Assembly (NCBI GenBank): GCA_018398585.1
Contig: JAGTTD010000010.1
Coordinates: 30,792,638 to 30,856,637 of the forward strand
Length of the DNA stretch: 64,000 bases
Direction of reading: 5' to 3'
DNA from: Simmondsia chinensis
Lineage: Eukaryota > Streptophyta > Magnoliopsida > Caryophyllales > Simmondsiaceae
Positions 20,041-31,453 of this stretch are shown here, piece by piece (the stretch's first letter is position 1; the number at the start of each line of letters is the position of its first letter). The position numbers were made by a program, and so were the translations under genes. A model generated the notes under the pieces. It did not search any database. It saw only the letters and a program-made list of their open reading frames with translations, and had not been told where the DNA came from.

Positions 20041-20844
20041 CCTTGTGACAGCTCTAACGGCTACATTTCAAACTCGATTTTTTTCCAATTTTTTAAAAGT
20101 TTCCCAACAGCTCTAAGCCTTATTTGGTCTATAAATAGCGTTTAATGTCTTTGATAACATCATCCAATTCTCTCTAAGCATTCTTTGATTAAAAAGCTCT
20201 TGCTCTCTTGTACTTCAACATTTTAATTTCGAGTTTCTTTTAACGTTTTCCTTGAGCATCACTAGTTCTCTTTAATGTTGATTATTGAACTTAATTGGCA
20301 TAACTTTAGCTTTGACTAAGTTTAATTCATTGTCAGTTCACTCTTGAAAGAGTGAAGAATTTCATTGCTTTAATTCTTCCTTCACTTTATTTCATTTTAT
20401 TTGTAAAGGTTGGATCTTGAGCCTACTATTACATAAGGGTCAATTGTAAAAGGTTGGGTCTTGAGCATACGTACAAAAAGACCAGTTATAAAGATTGGAT
20501 CCTAAGCCTAGTTTTAAAAAGGATTATCAAGCTTAGTTAGAGGCTCAAGTGACGCAGAGTAGTCACTTGAGGAGTGGACTAGCTTCCGAGATGGAAGTGA
20601 ACTATTATAAAAATCCTTATGCGTTGTTTTTCTTCTTGCCTTTATTTTTTATAGTTCATATTCATTGTTTAAGTTTCAATTAATTTTTGGTTCTTAAAGT
20701 TTAAATTTTTATTTTATGTTTAAATTTTTATTTTATCACAAAAGAACCTAATTCACCCCCTCTCTTAAGTTGTTCTTTGGGCCTTTAATAGGTTTCAAAG
20801 CGAGTACTCTTTATTTTCGGTTTAAGAACCTTAGAGTGATCCAA

Positions 20845-22560
20845 ATGGCAACATTCGCTCCTATTGTGGGCAAGGATCAATCGACCAACAAGGCTCCTGT
20901 TTTGGATGGGGAAAATATCCCATATTGGAAACTTAGAATGAGATTGTACATCACCTCTATTGATTTTGATTTATGGCTTTTGACGAAAAATGGTAACTAT
21001 GTACCTTCAAGAAAATTAGGAGAGAAAACTATTGAAAAAGGGAAAATGAGCTTTCTGCAAGATGATAAAGAAAAACTTGAAAAAAAATGTAAAAGCTCAT
21101 TATCAATTAATGTACGATGTTTCCCCAAATATTTTTAATCATGTTTCAGGTTGTCAATCAGCAAAAGAAATTTGGGACAAGCTTGGAGTCACCTATGAAG
21201 GTATGAATCAAGTAAAGCCGTCAAAGATTAATATGTTGGTAAGGTCCTACGAACTTTTTAAAATGAAACCTGAGGAGTCAATAAAATAAATGTACACTAG
21301 ATTTTTGGACATTACTAACAAACTCCATGCTCTTGGAAAAATATATTCAAATGAGGAGCAAGTCAGTAAAATCCTTAGATGTCTCCTTGTTTCATTGCAA
21401 GGCAATGTTACCGCTATTTGAAAAGCTCACAGCCTCTCCACTTATGAACTTGATCAACTAATTGGCCACCTCATAACCCATGAAATTGACATGGAAGAAT
21501 TTAAGGAAGAAGGGAAAAAAAAAAGAAAAAGAAAAGTAAAGACACGGTATTTAAATCATCTCTAAGTGACAAAATTGATGATAAAGTTGTTATGTTGGTG
21601 AAAAAGTTTTACAAATATCTTGAAAAAAAGGTTTAAGAATTTTTTTTCAAAAAGGTTCATCTTTCTCCAAAGATGAACCAACTTGTTACGTGTATGCAGA
21701 AATCTGACATCTCAAAAGAGATTGTCCCAAGTCAAAACACAAGAAGTCCTTCAACAAATTCAAAAAGAAAGACAAGAAAAGAAAGCATTTGCGGCTTGGA
21801 GAGATAGCGATGATGACTCAAATCAAGAAAGTGAAGATGAAAGTGGCCAATTTTCGTCTCATGGCCATTGATGATGATAGCAATAAAGAAGATGAGGTAA
21901 CCAATCTATTCTATGATGAACTTGTTACTGGTTTTCATGATTTGTTTGAGAAATATAAAAATTTGAAAAAAAAAATGACACAACGCTTTCTTTAATGGTC
22001 TTGAAAAAATGAGTTTAGAAAAGGAATCAAAACAACATTTTGAACTTGAAAATGAATCATTAAAGAAAAGGAATGAGTCTTGGAATGATGAAATGATAAA
22101 ACTAACTAATGAAAAGCAACCATTGAATGAAAAGCTTCATTCACATGAAAACGAACAAGGAAAATCTCAGGAAGATGATTCATTATAAAAGAAAATAAGT
22201 CTTTGAAAGAAAGAGTAGAATAACTCTCAAAAATCTCAAACAAAATTTTCAAAGGACAAGAAACACTTTACAAAATTCTCTCCTCTCAAAACCCGTTTAC
22301 AACAAAGAAAGAATTAGTTATAATAGAAATGTTCAAAAGAAATATTTGAATGTTCTTGTTATCAAAGCCTCGTCACCTCCAACAAACTCTATAAGATGTC
22401 ATTATTATGGTGACCGTAGGCATATTGTATACCAATATCCTTTTAAAAGGAATTTGAAAAAGAAAAAAATAGTTTGGGTCCAAAAGGATCTCAGCCACCA
22501 AAAATCAAGGCTAACAAAAAATACACAAGAAAATTTGGGTACCTAAAAATGTTTGAATTA
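20845..22560 (+). pseudogene. Sirevirus gag
   Basis: The ATG at 20845 opens MATFAPIVGKDQ, followed by PVLDGENIPYWKLRMRLYI and DFDLWLL, the canonical Sirevirus gag start. A frameshift near 21085 leads into SAKEIWDKLGVTYEGMNQVK (21150-21210) and the helix ending FKMKPEESIK. The first knuckle (about 21685) has lost cysteines but keeps LKRDCPK. A Lys/Glu-rich predicted coiled coil spans about 21960-22190. A second knuckle-like CHYYGDRRHIV appears at about 22394-22430. Gag would form the particle shell. At least five stops or shifts are present. Confidence 0.82.
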
Positions 22561-22599
22561 TGATTGGTATGTATGAAGATTGGTAGAAAAAACCAAAAG

Positions 22600-22906
22600 C
22601 AGTAATTGGATAGTAGTTGCTCAAGACACATGACCAGAGACAAATCCAAGTTCACTTCAATCATACCAAGAAAGGAAATGTGACCTTTGGGGACAACTGG
22701 AAAGGAAGAATTATCAGTATTGGTAACTTTGCTTCTAACACTTCTCCTTGCATTGAAAATGTTTCTCTTTGAATGTCTTAAGCACAACCTTCTAAGCATT
22801 AGTCAATTATGTGATAAAGGTTATTGTGTAAACTTTGAGTCATCTATATGTATAGTAAAGCATGCTAAAACAAATGAGATTTTGTTTGTTGGTCTTAGAT
22901 GTGAAA
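22600..22906 (+). pseudogene. Sirevirus protease C-terminus and GAG-pre-integrase start
   Basis: Stop-broken translation gives the conserved post-active-site stretch (CSRHMTRDKSKFT, GNVTFGDN). It is followed by the open part ECLKHNLLSISQLCDKGY at 22764-22829, typical of the copia protease/GAG-pre-integrase boundary. The catalytic DSG precedes 22612 and is not clearly readable. Confidence 0.7.
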
Positions 22907-23037
22907 CAACCTCAGGTTGGGGGCACTGGGAAACAGCCTCTCTTTAGGTTAACACCCTGAAGGGGGAAAGCTACGTACATCCGTCCCTCCCAAACCCTGC
23001 GTAGGTGGGAACCCTTGAGGCACTGGGTATGTTCCCT
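22907..23037 (+). mobile_element. Au-type SINE, perfect 16-bp TSD
   Basis: GGTCTTAGATGTGAAA occurs at 22891-22906 and again at 23038-23053. Between them is GGTTGGGGGCACTGGGAAAC, AGCCTCT, GGGGGAAAGCTACGTACATC, CCCAAACCCTGCG and GAGGCACTGGGTATG, an Au-SINE body. The GGTTGGGGGCAC leader is the same linker that joins the 5S head to the body in the SINE at 16808-17035. This copy is therefore probably a 5'-truncated member of that subfamily. It splits the Sirevirus pol. Confidence 0.92.
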
Positions 23038-23049
23038 GGTCTTAGATGT

Positions 23050-23800
23050 GAAAATGTCTATGGGATTGATCTTGATTGTGTAAACTCATTAAAATGCTTT
23101 AGTGTTTTGGATGAAAATGATCCTTGGATTCAGCATAGAAGATTTGGAAAAGCTAGTATGGACTTGATTTCCAAACATTCAAAAAATGATCTTGTTAGAT
23201 GATTACCAAAGCTAAAATTTGAAAAAGCTCATATTTGTAATGCATGTCAATACGAAAAACAAACAAGATCCTCATTTAAACCCAAGGACGTAGTTTTAAC
23301 ATCAAGACATCTTGAACTCTTGCATATAGACTTGTTTGGTCCTTCTCAACATATGAGTATTGGTGGATAGCAATATGGACTTGTAATTATTGATGATTAC
23401 TCCCGTTTTACTTGGTGCTTATTCCTTTCTTATAGGAGTGAAACATTTAATAAATTTAAAATTTTTTGCACAAAGGTGCAAAATGAAAATGTTTTGAAAA
23501 TCATTTTGTTTAGAAGTGATCATGGAAGGGACTTTGAAAATGATGATTTTGAGAATTATTGTGATTACTTTATAATCAACCATAATTTTTTGGCTTCTAG
23601 AACTCCTCAACAAAATAAAGTGGTTAAAAGGAAAACTAGAACTTTTGAAGAAATGGCAAGAACAATGCTTTGTGAAAATAATTTGCCAAAATCATTTTAG
23701 GCTGAAGCTATTAGCACCGCTTGCTACATTTTAAATCGAACTTTAATAGGACCTATTTTGAAGAAAACACCCATGAACTTATAAAGGTAGAAAACCAAAT
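23050..23800 (+). pseudogene. Sirevirus integrase
   Basis: After a zinc-binding start in which WHRRLGH is degraded (IQHRRFGKASMDL), there is CNACQYEKQTRSSF (23235-23277), LLHIDLFGPSQ (23317-23349), VIIDDYSRFTW, LFRSDHGRDFEN (23507-23542) and TPQQNKVVKRKTR (23602-23640). Both aspartates are present. The catalytic glutamate, normally in the VVERKNR context, is Lys. Stops interrupt at about 23200, 23369 and 23698. Confidence 0.85.
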
Positions 23801-23881
23801 ATTTCATATTTCAAACCTTTTGGGTATAAATGCTTCATTCACAATAATGGAAAAATAAAACTTGGTAAATTTGATCCACGA

Positions 23882-25110
23882 GTGGATGAAGGTATTTTTA
23901 TTGGATATTTTCTAACTAGTCAAGCATATAGAGTATTTAATAAAAAGATAAATATTGTAGAAGAGTCTATACATGTGGTTTTTGATGGAACTAATGTCTT
24001 GTCCTTTATAATTCCTTGTTATGATGATGATATAGTAATCACGCCAATAAACTTCACACCCTCACCCAACGAGCAAGGAAAGGATAAACTCAAAGCTCCA
24101 ATGCACGAACCAGAAGGAAATGACCAAAATGTAGAATCCAAAGAGGAAAACTTGCTACGAGATTGGAAATTCTTGAAGGATCACCCACCAAGTTAAACCA
24201 TTGCTAATCTCTCCCAAGGTGTAAAATCAAGGCATGTGTTGATCGCATATTGTCATCTAGCCGCATTCATCTCTCTTGAAGAACCCAAGAACATAGAAGA
24301 AACTCTCAATGATGAAAAATTGGATCATGGCAATGGAAGAAGAGCTAAATTAATTCAAGAGAAATGATGTGTTGGAACTTGTGGATAGACCTCAAGATCA
24401 TCAAGTCATCAATATCAAGTGGGTCTACCACAACAAGAAAGATGAGGAAGATAATTTGTAAGAAATAAGGCAATGTTAGTAGCTAAAGGCAATAACCAAG
24501 AGGAAGGTATGGACTATGAGGAAACCTTTACTCCCATTGCTAGATTAGAAGCTATTAGACTCTTATGTATATTTGCTTCATTTAAAAATTTTAACCTTTT
24601 CAAATGGATATAAAAAGTGCATTCTTAAATAGTTTTATTGATGAAGAAGTTTATATTGAACAACCATTGGGATTTGAGGATGACAAATTTTTCAACCATA
24701 TTTGTAAACTTAAAAAGACTCTCTATGGATTGAAACAAATCTTAGAGCTTGGTATGAGAGATTGAGTTGTTTTCTAATGTAAAATGGATTTTCAAGAGGA
24801 AAGGTTGACACAACAATTTTTATCAAACACTCTAAAAATGATATTCACATTGTACAAATTTATGTTGATGATATAGTGTTTGATGTTACTAATCCATCTC
24901 GTTGTGAAAAATTTGCAAATCTTATGAGTAGGAAATTTGAAATGAGTATAATGAGAGAACTCAATTATTTCCTTAGATTGCAAATCAAGCAAGCTAAGAA
25001 AGGAATTTTCATCAACCAAACCAAGTACGTCAAGGAAATGCTTAAGAAGTTTGGCATGGAAAATTGTAAGGTAATTGCAACCGCAATGAGCTCAACACTC
25101 AAGTAAGACA
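23882..25110 (+). pseudogene. Sirevirus integrase C-terminus and reverse transcriptase
   Basis: The 23882-24196 frame has DEGIFIGYFLTSQAYRVFNK, the integrase C-terminal tail, and an acidic linker. RT begins near 24400 (KWVYHNKKDEED). It continues with VAKGNNQEEGMDYEETFTPI (24480-24539) and SAFLNSFIDEEVYIEQP-like sequence, and has an intact catalytic YVDDIVF (24861-24881). MSRKFEMSIMRELNYFL then reaches MSSTLK at about 25104. Several stops and shifts occur between 24550 and 24860. Confidence 0.82.
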
Positions 25111-25139
25111 TGGATGAAAAGGGTAAAAAGGTGGAACAA

Positions 25140-25805
25140 AAGTTATATAGAGGTACGATTGGATCCTTCTTTACCTTACTGCTAGTAGGCCTGATATTTT
25201 GCTTAGTGTATGCTTATGCGCTGGATTTCTAGCATATCCTAAGGAATCTCACTTACATGCCATAAAACAAATTTTTTGATAGCTAGTTGGTTCTCTTACC
25301 CCAGGATTATTATATCCTAAATGTAATTTCTTTGATATAGTTGGATATAGTGATGCCAATTTTGTTGGACACAAATTGGATCAGAAATTGACTAATGGTA
25401 CTTGTCAATTTCTTGGTCACACCTTGGTGTCATGGTTAAACAAAATGCAAAATTCCGTTGCTTTATCTACCATCGAGGTCAAATATGTTGCATGTGGAAG
25501 TTGTTGTGCTCAAATGTTGTGGTTAATGCATCAATTAAATGACTATAGCATTCGTATTGATCACGCTCTCATAAAGTGCGATAACACTAGTGATATATGC
25601 TTAACTAAAAACCTAGCTCAACACTCTAGATCTAAACATATTGAGGTTAGATATCATTTCATTCATGATCATATGCTTGAAAGGGATGTCATTGTAAAAT
25701 TTATCCCACGAACGATCAATTAGCGGATATTTTTACCAAACCTCTAGGTGAAGAAATCTTTTGTGATATAAGGACAAGAATTGGCATGTGCAATTTATTT
25801 ACTTG
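25140..25805 (+). pseudogene. Sirevirus RNase H
   Basis: From RKSTSG-like sequence (about 25385-25410, degraded) the frame 25376-25723 reads FLGHTLVSWLNKMQNSVAL, EVKYVACGSCCAQMLWL, CDNTSDICLTKN and SKHIEVRYHFIHDH. This is the C-terminal half of copia RNase H. The first acidic residue region (GYSDANF, about 25345-25365) is also visible. The natural end FTKPL lies near 25745. Confidence 0.85.
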
Positions 25806-25991
25806 ACTTTGATTGCTTGCATTAGTCATTTGCATTCAACATTGAGTTTCAATACTCACCGTGAAAGAGCTTCAATGGTCCAAGTATTCCCATCCAACTC
25901 ATGGACATAAGAACTTGGACTATTTAAAAAAGGGTTTTTTCAATTATTTAAAAAAAATGCACACAGGAATTTAGAGTCATGATCTGTTTTT

Positions 25992-26093
25992 TGTGTGTCG
26001 ACACGCAACTTCTATATGTCGACACACAGAGTTGCAGTACGCGCCACTCTGTTTTTGTGTGTCGACACACAAATTTTGTGTGTAAACACACGG
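25992..26093. repeat. Palindrome cluster between RNase H and env-like ORF
   Basis: There are four copies around a TGTGTGTCGACACACA core: 25992-26007, 26015-26028, 26053-26072 (longest and perfect, TTTGTGTGTCGACACACAAA) and 26075-26093 (centre changed to TAAA). The same core occurs in the LTR. Conserved palindromes are a known trait of Sirevirus non-coding regions. Confidence 0.85.
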
Positions 26094-26554
26094 GGTCTTC
26101 ATGGATCAGTAGTAAACTGACACCTGACTTCTTTTTTTTTTCCCCATTCTGTTTACATTTTCACCACTTTACCCTATCATCTTCACTTATTCTCCACAAA
26201 CTGTAATCTCTCTCTTTCAAAAATTTTCAAAACACATCTAAAATCATTAATTTTCGTCAAATTTCTTTCAAAATTTCACTCAAAATCAAGTTTTTATGTT
26301 CTTTTTTACATCAAAACCTTGGATTTTGGTCAAAAGTTCATCTTTCTTATAAATCCTAACCCAACAACAAACCATCCAAGATTTTCTTAAATTTGTTTGT
26401 TTTCTTCACTTTTCTTACTTTTCTAAGTGAAAACTCATCGATTTTCACAAACATTTCATTCTCTTAAACAATTTCTGGGCAAATCTCAAAGTTTCACTCT
26501 TTTCTCCCAAACCGTCAATCTAACCATGAAATTTTTTTTCCAAATTTCTCCAAA

Positions 26555-27077
26555 TTTTAAATCGTGGGCCGCACAGAGAGGTCAAAAGCTACTTCTAAGA
26601 AGAGGTATGGAAACAATGAAGGTGCTTCTTCTTCCCAGGGTCCTAGTTCGGTAAATTTCTCTGATTCGTCCTCAAAAAGGAAGTGTTATTTTGTAAATCT
26701 GTAGATTGGACTTGGGTTAGGAGAAACAACTTGGGGGAATTGTTTGCTCAGTTTGAAGGAGTAGGTTGGATTGAAATTTATTAAAGGAATCAGTATACCT
26801 GGATTTAGTACGGAAATTTTACTTTAACCTTAAATTTTTAGAACTACTCCTCTATAATTGTCCTCAAAAGTTTTAGGCCAAGTAATTAAAATTAATGCAT
26901 CTTATATAAATGAATTACTTGGTTTGTTTTTGAAGAAGATGATAACTTTTGTTTTCCCTAAGAACTCCACCGACTCCCTCTCCTCAAATCTCACTGTAAC
27001 TCCTTACTTCAACAAGTTTGGGGTGAAATACCACTTCTTAACAAAAAGAAGCCAAACTCAAATGATTTGGGAGTGGT
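26555..27077 (+). pseudogene. Sirevirus env-like ORF, truncated
   Basis: The Lys/Ser-rich start (ATSKKRYGNNEGASSSQGPS) is followed by stop-broken sequence and then INASYINELLGLF (about 26889-26929). The second part resembles the plant transposon-protein domain found in the third ORF of Sireviruses. That ORF's function is unknown; it is called env-like by position. The ORF stops at the inverted junction near 27077, so the C-terminal half is lost. Confidence 0.6.
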
Positions 27078-28330
27078 GCTTAAATTAGCACACAAATTGA
27101 TTGGCTTGGATTTGAATTAAGGTTTTTCAAAATAAGATTTGGAAATCAAATTTCAAAATATTTAAAAATATTTTTGTTAGAGAACATTGAGATTTTGACT
27201 CAACTGATATATACCGATACTAAGTTCTAAATAATAAAAACAAACAACTTGAAGAGCCTGGATGTGGATCTTGTTCTCTTGATTTTGGATGAATCTTCTC
27301 TTTAACTTTGATCATTCTCTTCTTGATCCACCGTCTTTGAAAACTTGGTGTCAACATGATCTATCTTGATTTTTCACAGCTTTCTCGTAAGTCATTTTCA
27401 ACATGGTTAGAACAATAAAGCTTAATGACTTATTAAATGATTGTTATCATCAAAATTACAATAGAAATGGCCTTTAGGGCCAACAATCTTCCTCTTTTAA
27501 AAGCAATAATAGCATACATTAAAAGAAAAAAAAATGATACACATTCTCAAATACTTATAACATTTATTCAGTTGAAGCAAAATATGGTACAATAAATGAA
27601 AAATGTAGCTCCAAATATTTGAGAGGGGAAAAAAAAATCTAAGGAGTTGGAGGTCTTTGTCTACACGAGAAAAAGTCTAAAATCTTTTATAGTGTGGATT
27701 GTGTTTCATTGTGGAACTCTTCAAGATTTGAGTGTGAGGATGACGCTTGTTTGTTGTAAGGAAGCCACTTATTCTTTCAAAGAAGCAAGTCGGTCACTTA
27801 CACATCTTCTTTCCGGAGGTCCTTGTTGAGACTCTTCTTCATTAACCTCATCTTCTTCCTCAGCAAAATTTTCCTCTTTCTCATCTCTCTCTTTATCTAT
27901 TTCTACTATTTTCCTAACTCTTTTTTTCTTTCTTTACCCATTCATTGTTTTTAAGAACAATACTCATCTTTTTCAAAGATGTTTCAATTGTCATCTTAAT
28001 ACTAAATGGGGTCTGAAAAGATGTTCTATTTAAAGTACATTGAAAAACACTGGTAAGAAGTATGCCATAAGCGAGATTAGTCTTTCAGGAATGAATATGA
28101 AACATAAATTTTAAGAATAAATCCCCAAGATTGATTTTTTGGCCATTTAGGAGTCGAGATAAAAGAAATAGACGCAAGTTCGAGACCGAGTCGAAACCAC
28201 CCGATCTTGGGGTGATGTTCATATAAACAAATTTAGATATACAAAAATATGAGTGACAAAAAAGGTGAAAGTATCCTTTGGCATATTGAGCTACATTTGC
28301 AAATAGTACCTTCATGTTTTGACCTTTAGT
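27078..28330 (-). mobile_element. Second Sirevirus remnant, minus strand (env-like ORF end, PPT, partial LTR)
   Basis: Minus-strand order: env-like frame 28315-28085 (LPRSGGFDSVSNLRLFLLSR and INLGDLFLKF), an acidic coiled tail (about 27900-27830), a non-coding tail, a purine tract AAAAGAGGAAGA, then an LTR starting TGTTGGCCCTAAAGG at about 27487. The LTR stops near 27078, where the other Sirevirus begins. Its LTR aligns with 18127-18545 in inverted orientation. Confidence 0.75.
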
Positions 28331-29051
28331 GTGTATAGTGCCTCTGCCCTGCTATATGTGACGCTTCGAAAACCCTAACTCGTTTTTTTAGTGGGAGACA
28401 CCATCTGTGTTCCTTCTTATGGACATGTGTCTACTGATGAGGATGCCCCTTCTTTTTTTTGGAAGTTCTAAGCCATTGATCGCTTTGATGGGAATGGCCA
28501 AGATTTGGCCACGAGTTGCGGAAGGCCTATAAAAACGAAACTTTGGCACATTGAAGCAGTTACTGTTTTGATATTTTTCCCTTTCTCACTTTCATTTCGG
28601 CTCTGTGCCTCTCTTCCCCTTCTTCCATGCTTCATTTGAGGAGTGAGACCCAAATTACGGTGTGTGGCAAATCTTTCCTTCTTCAAGCATGTTCATGGTG
28701 GTAATGTAAGCTTTATACTTAAATTCTTTTGTATAATAAACTTTCCGTCTTAGAAGCTTAAGGAAAGAGTCTGTAATTCATTTTTTTGCGTTGTTATTCA
28801 TCTATAATCTATAATAATCTCCTTAATAGTGAAGAGACTTCTCTATTGATAGAGAGCCGTAGATGTAGGCCTAATTTTAGAGGTTGAACCACATATATTT
28901 GGTGTTCTTAGTTCGCTTTCTGTTTTTCTCGCAATCTTCCATCATCACTTATAAATCTCTAAGTAAAACTTTCCCGTCAATTATCAAGAATTGACTATAT
29001 ATATTTTTAGTCATTCATCCTTCCCCAAAACGCCTAGCCTAGCCCCTCAAC
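28331..29051. other. Unassigned sequence with a TATA-like box
   Basis: A CCTATAAAAACG at about 28527-28538 is followed by pyrimidine-rich sequence, reminiscent of a promoter or a piece of an LTR. I found no partner repeat or coding region. Confidence 0.35.
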
Positions 29052-29513
29052 TAGGTGTATATTTAAGCCGAGCCAAGGCCCAAGACTGCCAAGCTCGAGG
29101 CTAGGCTTGAACTCGGCTCAAAGCTTGCCGAGCTTTGAAAGTTCAAGCTCGAGTTCTAGTTATTAAAACCTTGGGCTCCGCTTTGCTCGATCTAAGCTTG
29201 GAGAGCTTCAAATTAGGCTCGCAATACTTTGGCTCATGTAAGCTCAATATAGGCTCGTTTGGGCTCATTTAAACTCAGTCTCGACTCATTTAGGCTTCAA
29301 TATGGCTTCATTGGGTAATATTTAAGCAAATATATCATACTGAAAAAAGTTCACTTAGGCTTGCGAACTTACGAGCTCGAACTTTACTAGGCTCAAGCTC
29401 GGCTTGATAAGCTAAATGAGCTGACTCTTGGCTCGAGTTCAAAGTGAGCTGAGCTTTATGACAAGCCTGCTCATGAGGGCTCGTGAGCTAGCTTGGCTCA
29501 TTTACACTCCCTA
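29052..29513. mobile_element. hAT-like MITE with GAGCTCG-rich interior
   Basis: The ends are TAGGTGTATATTTAAGCC and, reversed, TAGGGAGTGTAAATGAGCC, typical of plant hAT MITEs. The flanking 8-mers CCCTCAAC (29044-29051) and CCTTCAAC (29514-29521) match at 7 of 8 positions. The interior is packed with GAGCTCG/AAGCTC words. A related truncated copy lies at about 60605-60852. Confidence 0.8.
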
Positions 29514-29712
29514 CCTTCAACACACTAGGGGAATAAACAAACAAAACATTTAATAACTTGTGTTTGAAATCCATAAGCCTCGTTTGTGATCATTTTGGGA
29601 GTGTGATAGCTTATCCAAGTAGGCTTAAGTAGGCTAGAAAAGCTTGATGAGCTTAATATGAACAATGGATGCCATGACTCATTAACATTCACGATCAGCT
29701 TATTAAGGACTC

Positions 29713-30763
29713 TGTTAAAACTTATTAGAGTTAAGGATCGTTGAAAAACCGTTTTTGAAAGTTAGCTTAAATGTGAGATTGAGTTCACAACCGATGATAA
29801 AAGAATCAATCAAACGAAAAATGCAAATGAACACAAGATTTACGTGGTTCAGCCCTAAATGGCCTACTCCACGATCACCCCATCATTAAAGAGGCCTACT
29901 TCTTTTATTACAGACTAGAATCAAATCGATTATACATTATAAGGTGCTTATCATAACCTAAGCTATTAGTTACAGACATTTCTCCTTCGCAACTACAGAA
30001 GCCGAAATCTGAAGCTAAAAGAAGAAGGAAAAAACATTATACCTCTCTCCAGCTAGGTACTGCAATACAACATGGCCATAATCAAGATGATCTTGATTTT
30101 ATCTCATGGATCAAAGCACACTACGAGCTAGAGTAACCATGATGGAAAGAGCTTAAGAAACCTTAGAATCGCCTCGAGAGAAAATGGGAAGGAGAAAGAG
30201 AAAATGACTAAAGAATGTGCAAATACAGTGAAACAAATTGCCTTTTATAGGTGAGGGGTTCAATCCATGTCAAACTCATCGCAACCATCCAAATAACTCA
30301 AAGATCGGTTAATATCAACACAAAGAAACACAAAGAGTGCACCCCTCCTGCTGACGCGTGGCCCAGAGATGAGCCGTTTGATCAAGGATATCAGTGGCTG
30401 ATAATTAGCCCAAACAAGCACAAATACCTGCCCTGAATGAATGAAACGTGTCCAGATCATGGCCTTCAATTCAAAAGGGTATGAAGCTTCTTCAGCAAGC
30501 TTCAAATAAAGTTGGATACAGCTGGATCCAACTCAAGGGAACAGGGCAGTGCGAGTAGGGAGCAGGTCAGGGGTATTTTGTCCAGTCTAGGCTACGGTAC
30601 ATATTTTCACTTTATTTACCAAAAATACCATTGAACAATATCAAATTTATTTCTCCTTAATAAAACGGAGCGTCTTAGGCCTCAATTATAACTAATAGCT
30701 TAACTTAAATTCTAGCCAATTATTCGGGCATAGTCTAGACTATATAGGAACCATATGCCGATA
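29713..30763 (-). repeat. Tork-like copia 3' LTR
   Basis: It begins TGTTAAAACTTATT and ends TATGCCGATA, where the partner ends TATGTCGACA. A minus-strand TATA box (CCTATAAAAGG) lies at about 30240-30252. Confidence 0.88.
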
Positions 30764-30896
30764 ATTCTCCACCTGGTTACTATATAGGCTAACTACTAGG
30801 CTCTCACTAGTAATAAGGGGGACTATCCTCTCTGATCCTAGCATCCGCCAGGGTCCCAGAACGAGTAAACTAAGTTGATACATTTAATTAACTTAA

Positions 30897-31423
30897 TTAG
30901 TGGCACAACCTTGGTTCCCATATCAGCTGGATTATCTCAGTTGAAATTTTTAGCAGATCTATAGTCTCTAAGTCAAGATGTTCCTTTACAAAGTGTCTTT
31001 TAATAGCTAGATGTTTGGTCTTGTCATAAAATACTGGGTTTTTGCTAAGGGATAAGGTAGACTTCCTATCAGTGTAAATCTTTGGTACCCCTAAGCCTAA
31101 TTTAAGTTCAGCTAATTGCCCACTTAGCCAAATACCCTTTTTAATAGCATCTATCAACCTTAAGAGCTTAGCCTCAGTTGTTGACAATGTTGTCACTAAC
31201 TGAAGCTTAGATCTCCAGCTGATAGTCCCGCCATTCAAAGTTAAGATATATGAGCTGGTGGACTGCGTTTATCTAAGTTTTTACCGAAGTCACTATCGAT
31301 ATGACTTGGAAGTTTCAAGTATGTTTTATTTCTTCCAAATGTAAGTCCTAGGCTGACAGTGCCATTAATATACCTAAGCAACCACTTCATCTCATTCCAA
31401 TGTTCTTTACCAGGGTTCCCCAT
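30897..31423 (-). pseudogene. Copia RNase H
   Basis: Minus-strand frames 31423-31241 and 31238-30897 give EMKWLLRYINGTVSLGL, DSDFGKNLDKR, GGTISWRSKLQL and SLSKNPVFYDKTKHLAIK with HFVKEHL. This is the complete domain order of copia RNase H. The two frames are joined by one shift near 31240. The ADYAGD-like acidic residue appears as DSDFG. Confidence 0.85.
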
Positions 31424-31453
31424 GAACTTAGAGAGGACAATAATAAGGTATGC

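Larger units (their letters stand above)
18127..20788 (+). repeat. Sirevirus 5' LTR, split by a solo LTR
   Basis: The LTR parts are 18127-18565 and 19984-20788, about 1.24 kb without the insert. It begins TGTTGACATAGG; the minus-strand relative at 27090-27487 begins TGTTGGCCCTAAAGG and aligns over 400 bp. A TATA box (TCTATAAATAGCG) lies at about 20130-20142. Downstream, AGGTTTCAAAGCGAG (20790-20804) is a mutated form of the TGGTATCAAAGC primer site. Confidence 0.75.
18127..27077 (+). mobile_element. Sirevirus (copia) retrotransposon, plus strand, 3'-truncated
   Basis: The order is 5' LTR, tRNA-iMet-like primer site, gag with two degraded zinc knuckles and a coiled-coil tail, protease, integrase, RT, RNase H, a palindrome-rich spacer, and an env-like ORF start. 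This is the layout of Sireviruses, plant copia elements with an extra 3' ORF. The 5' LTR is interrupted by a solo Athila-type LTR, and a SINE lies between protease and integrase. The 3' part breaks at about 27077, where an oppositely oriented Sirevirus begins. Many stops show it is old. Confidence 0.85.
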
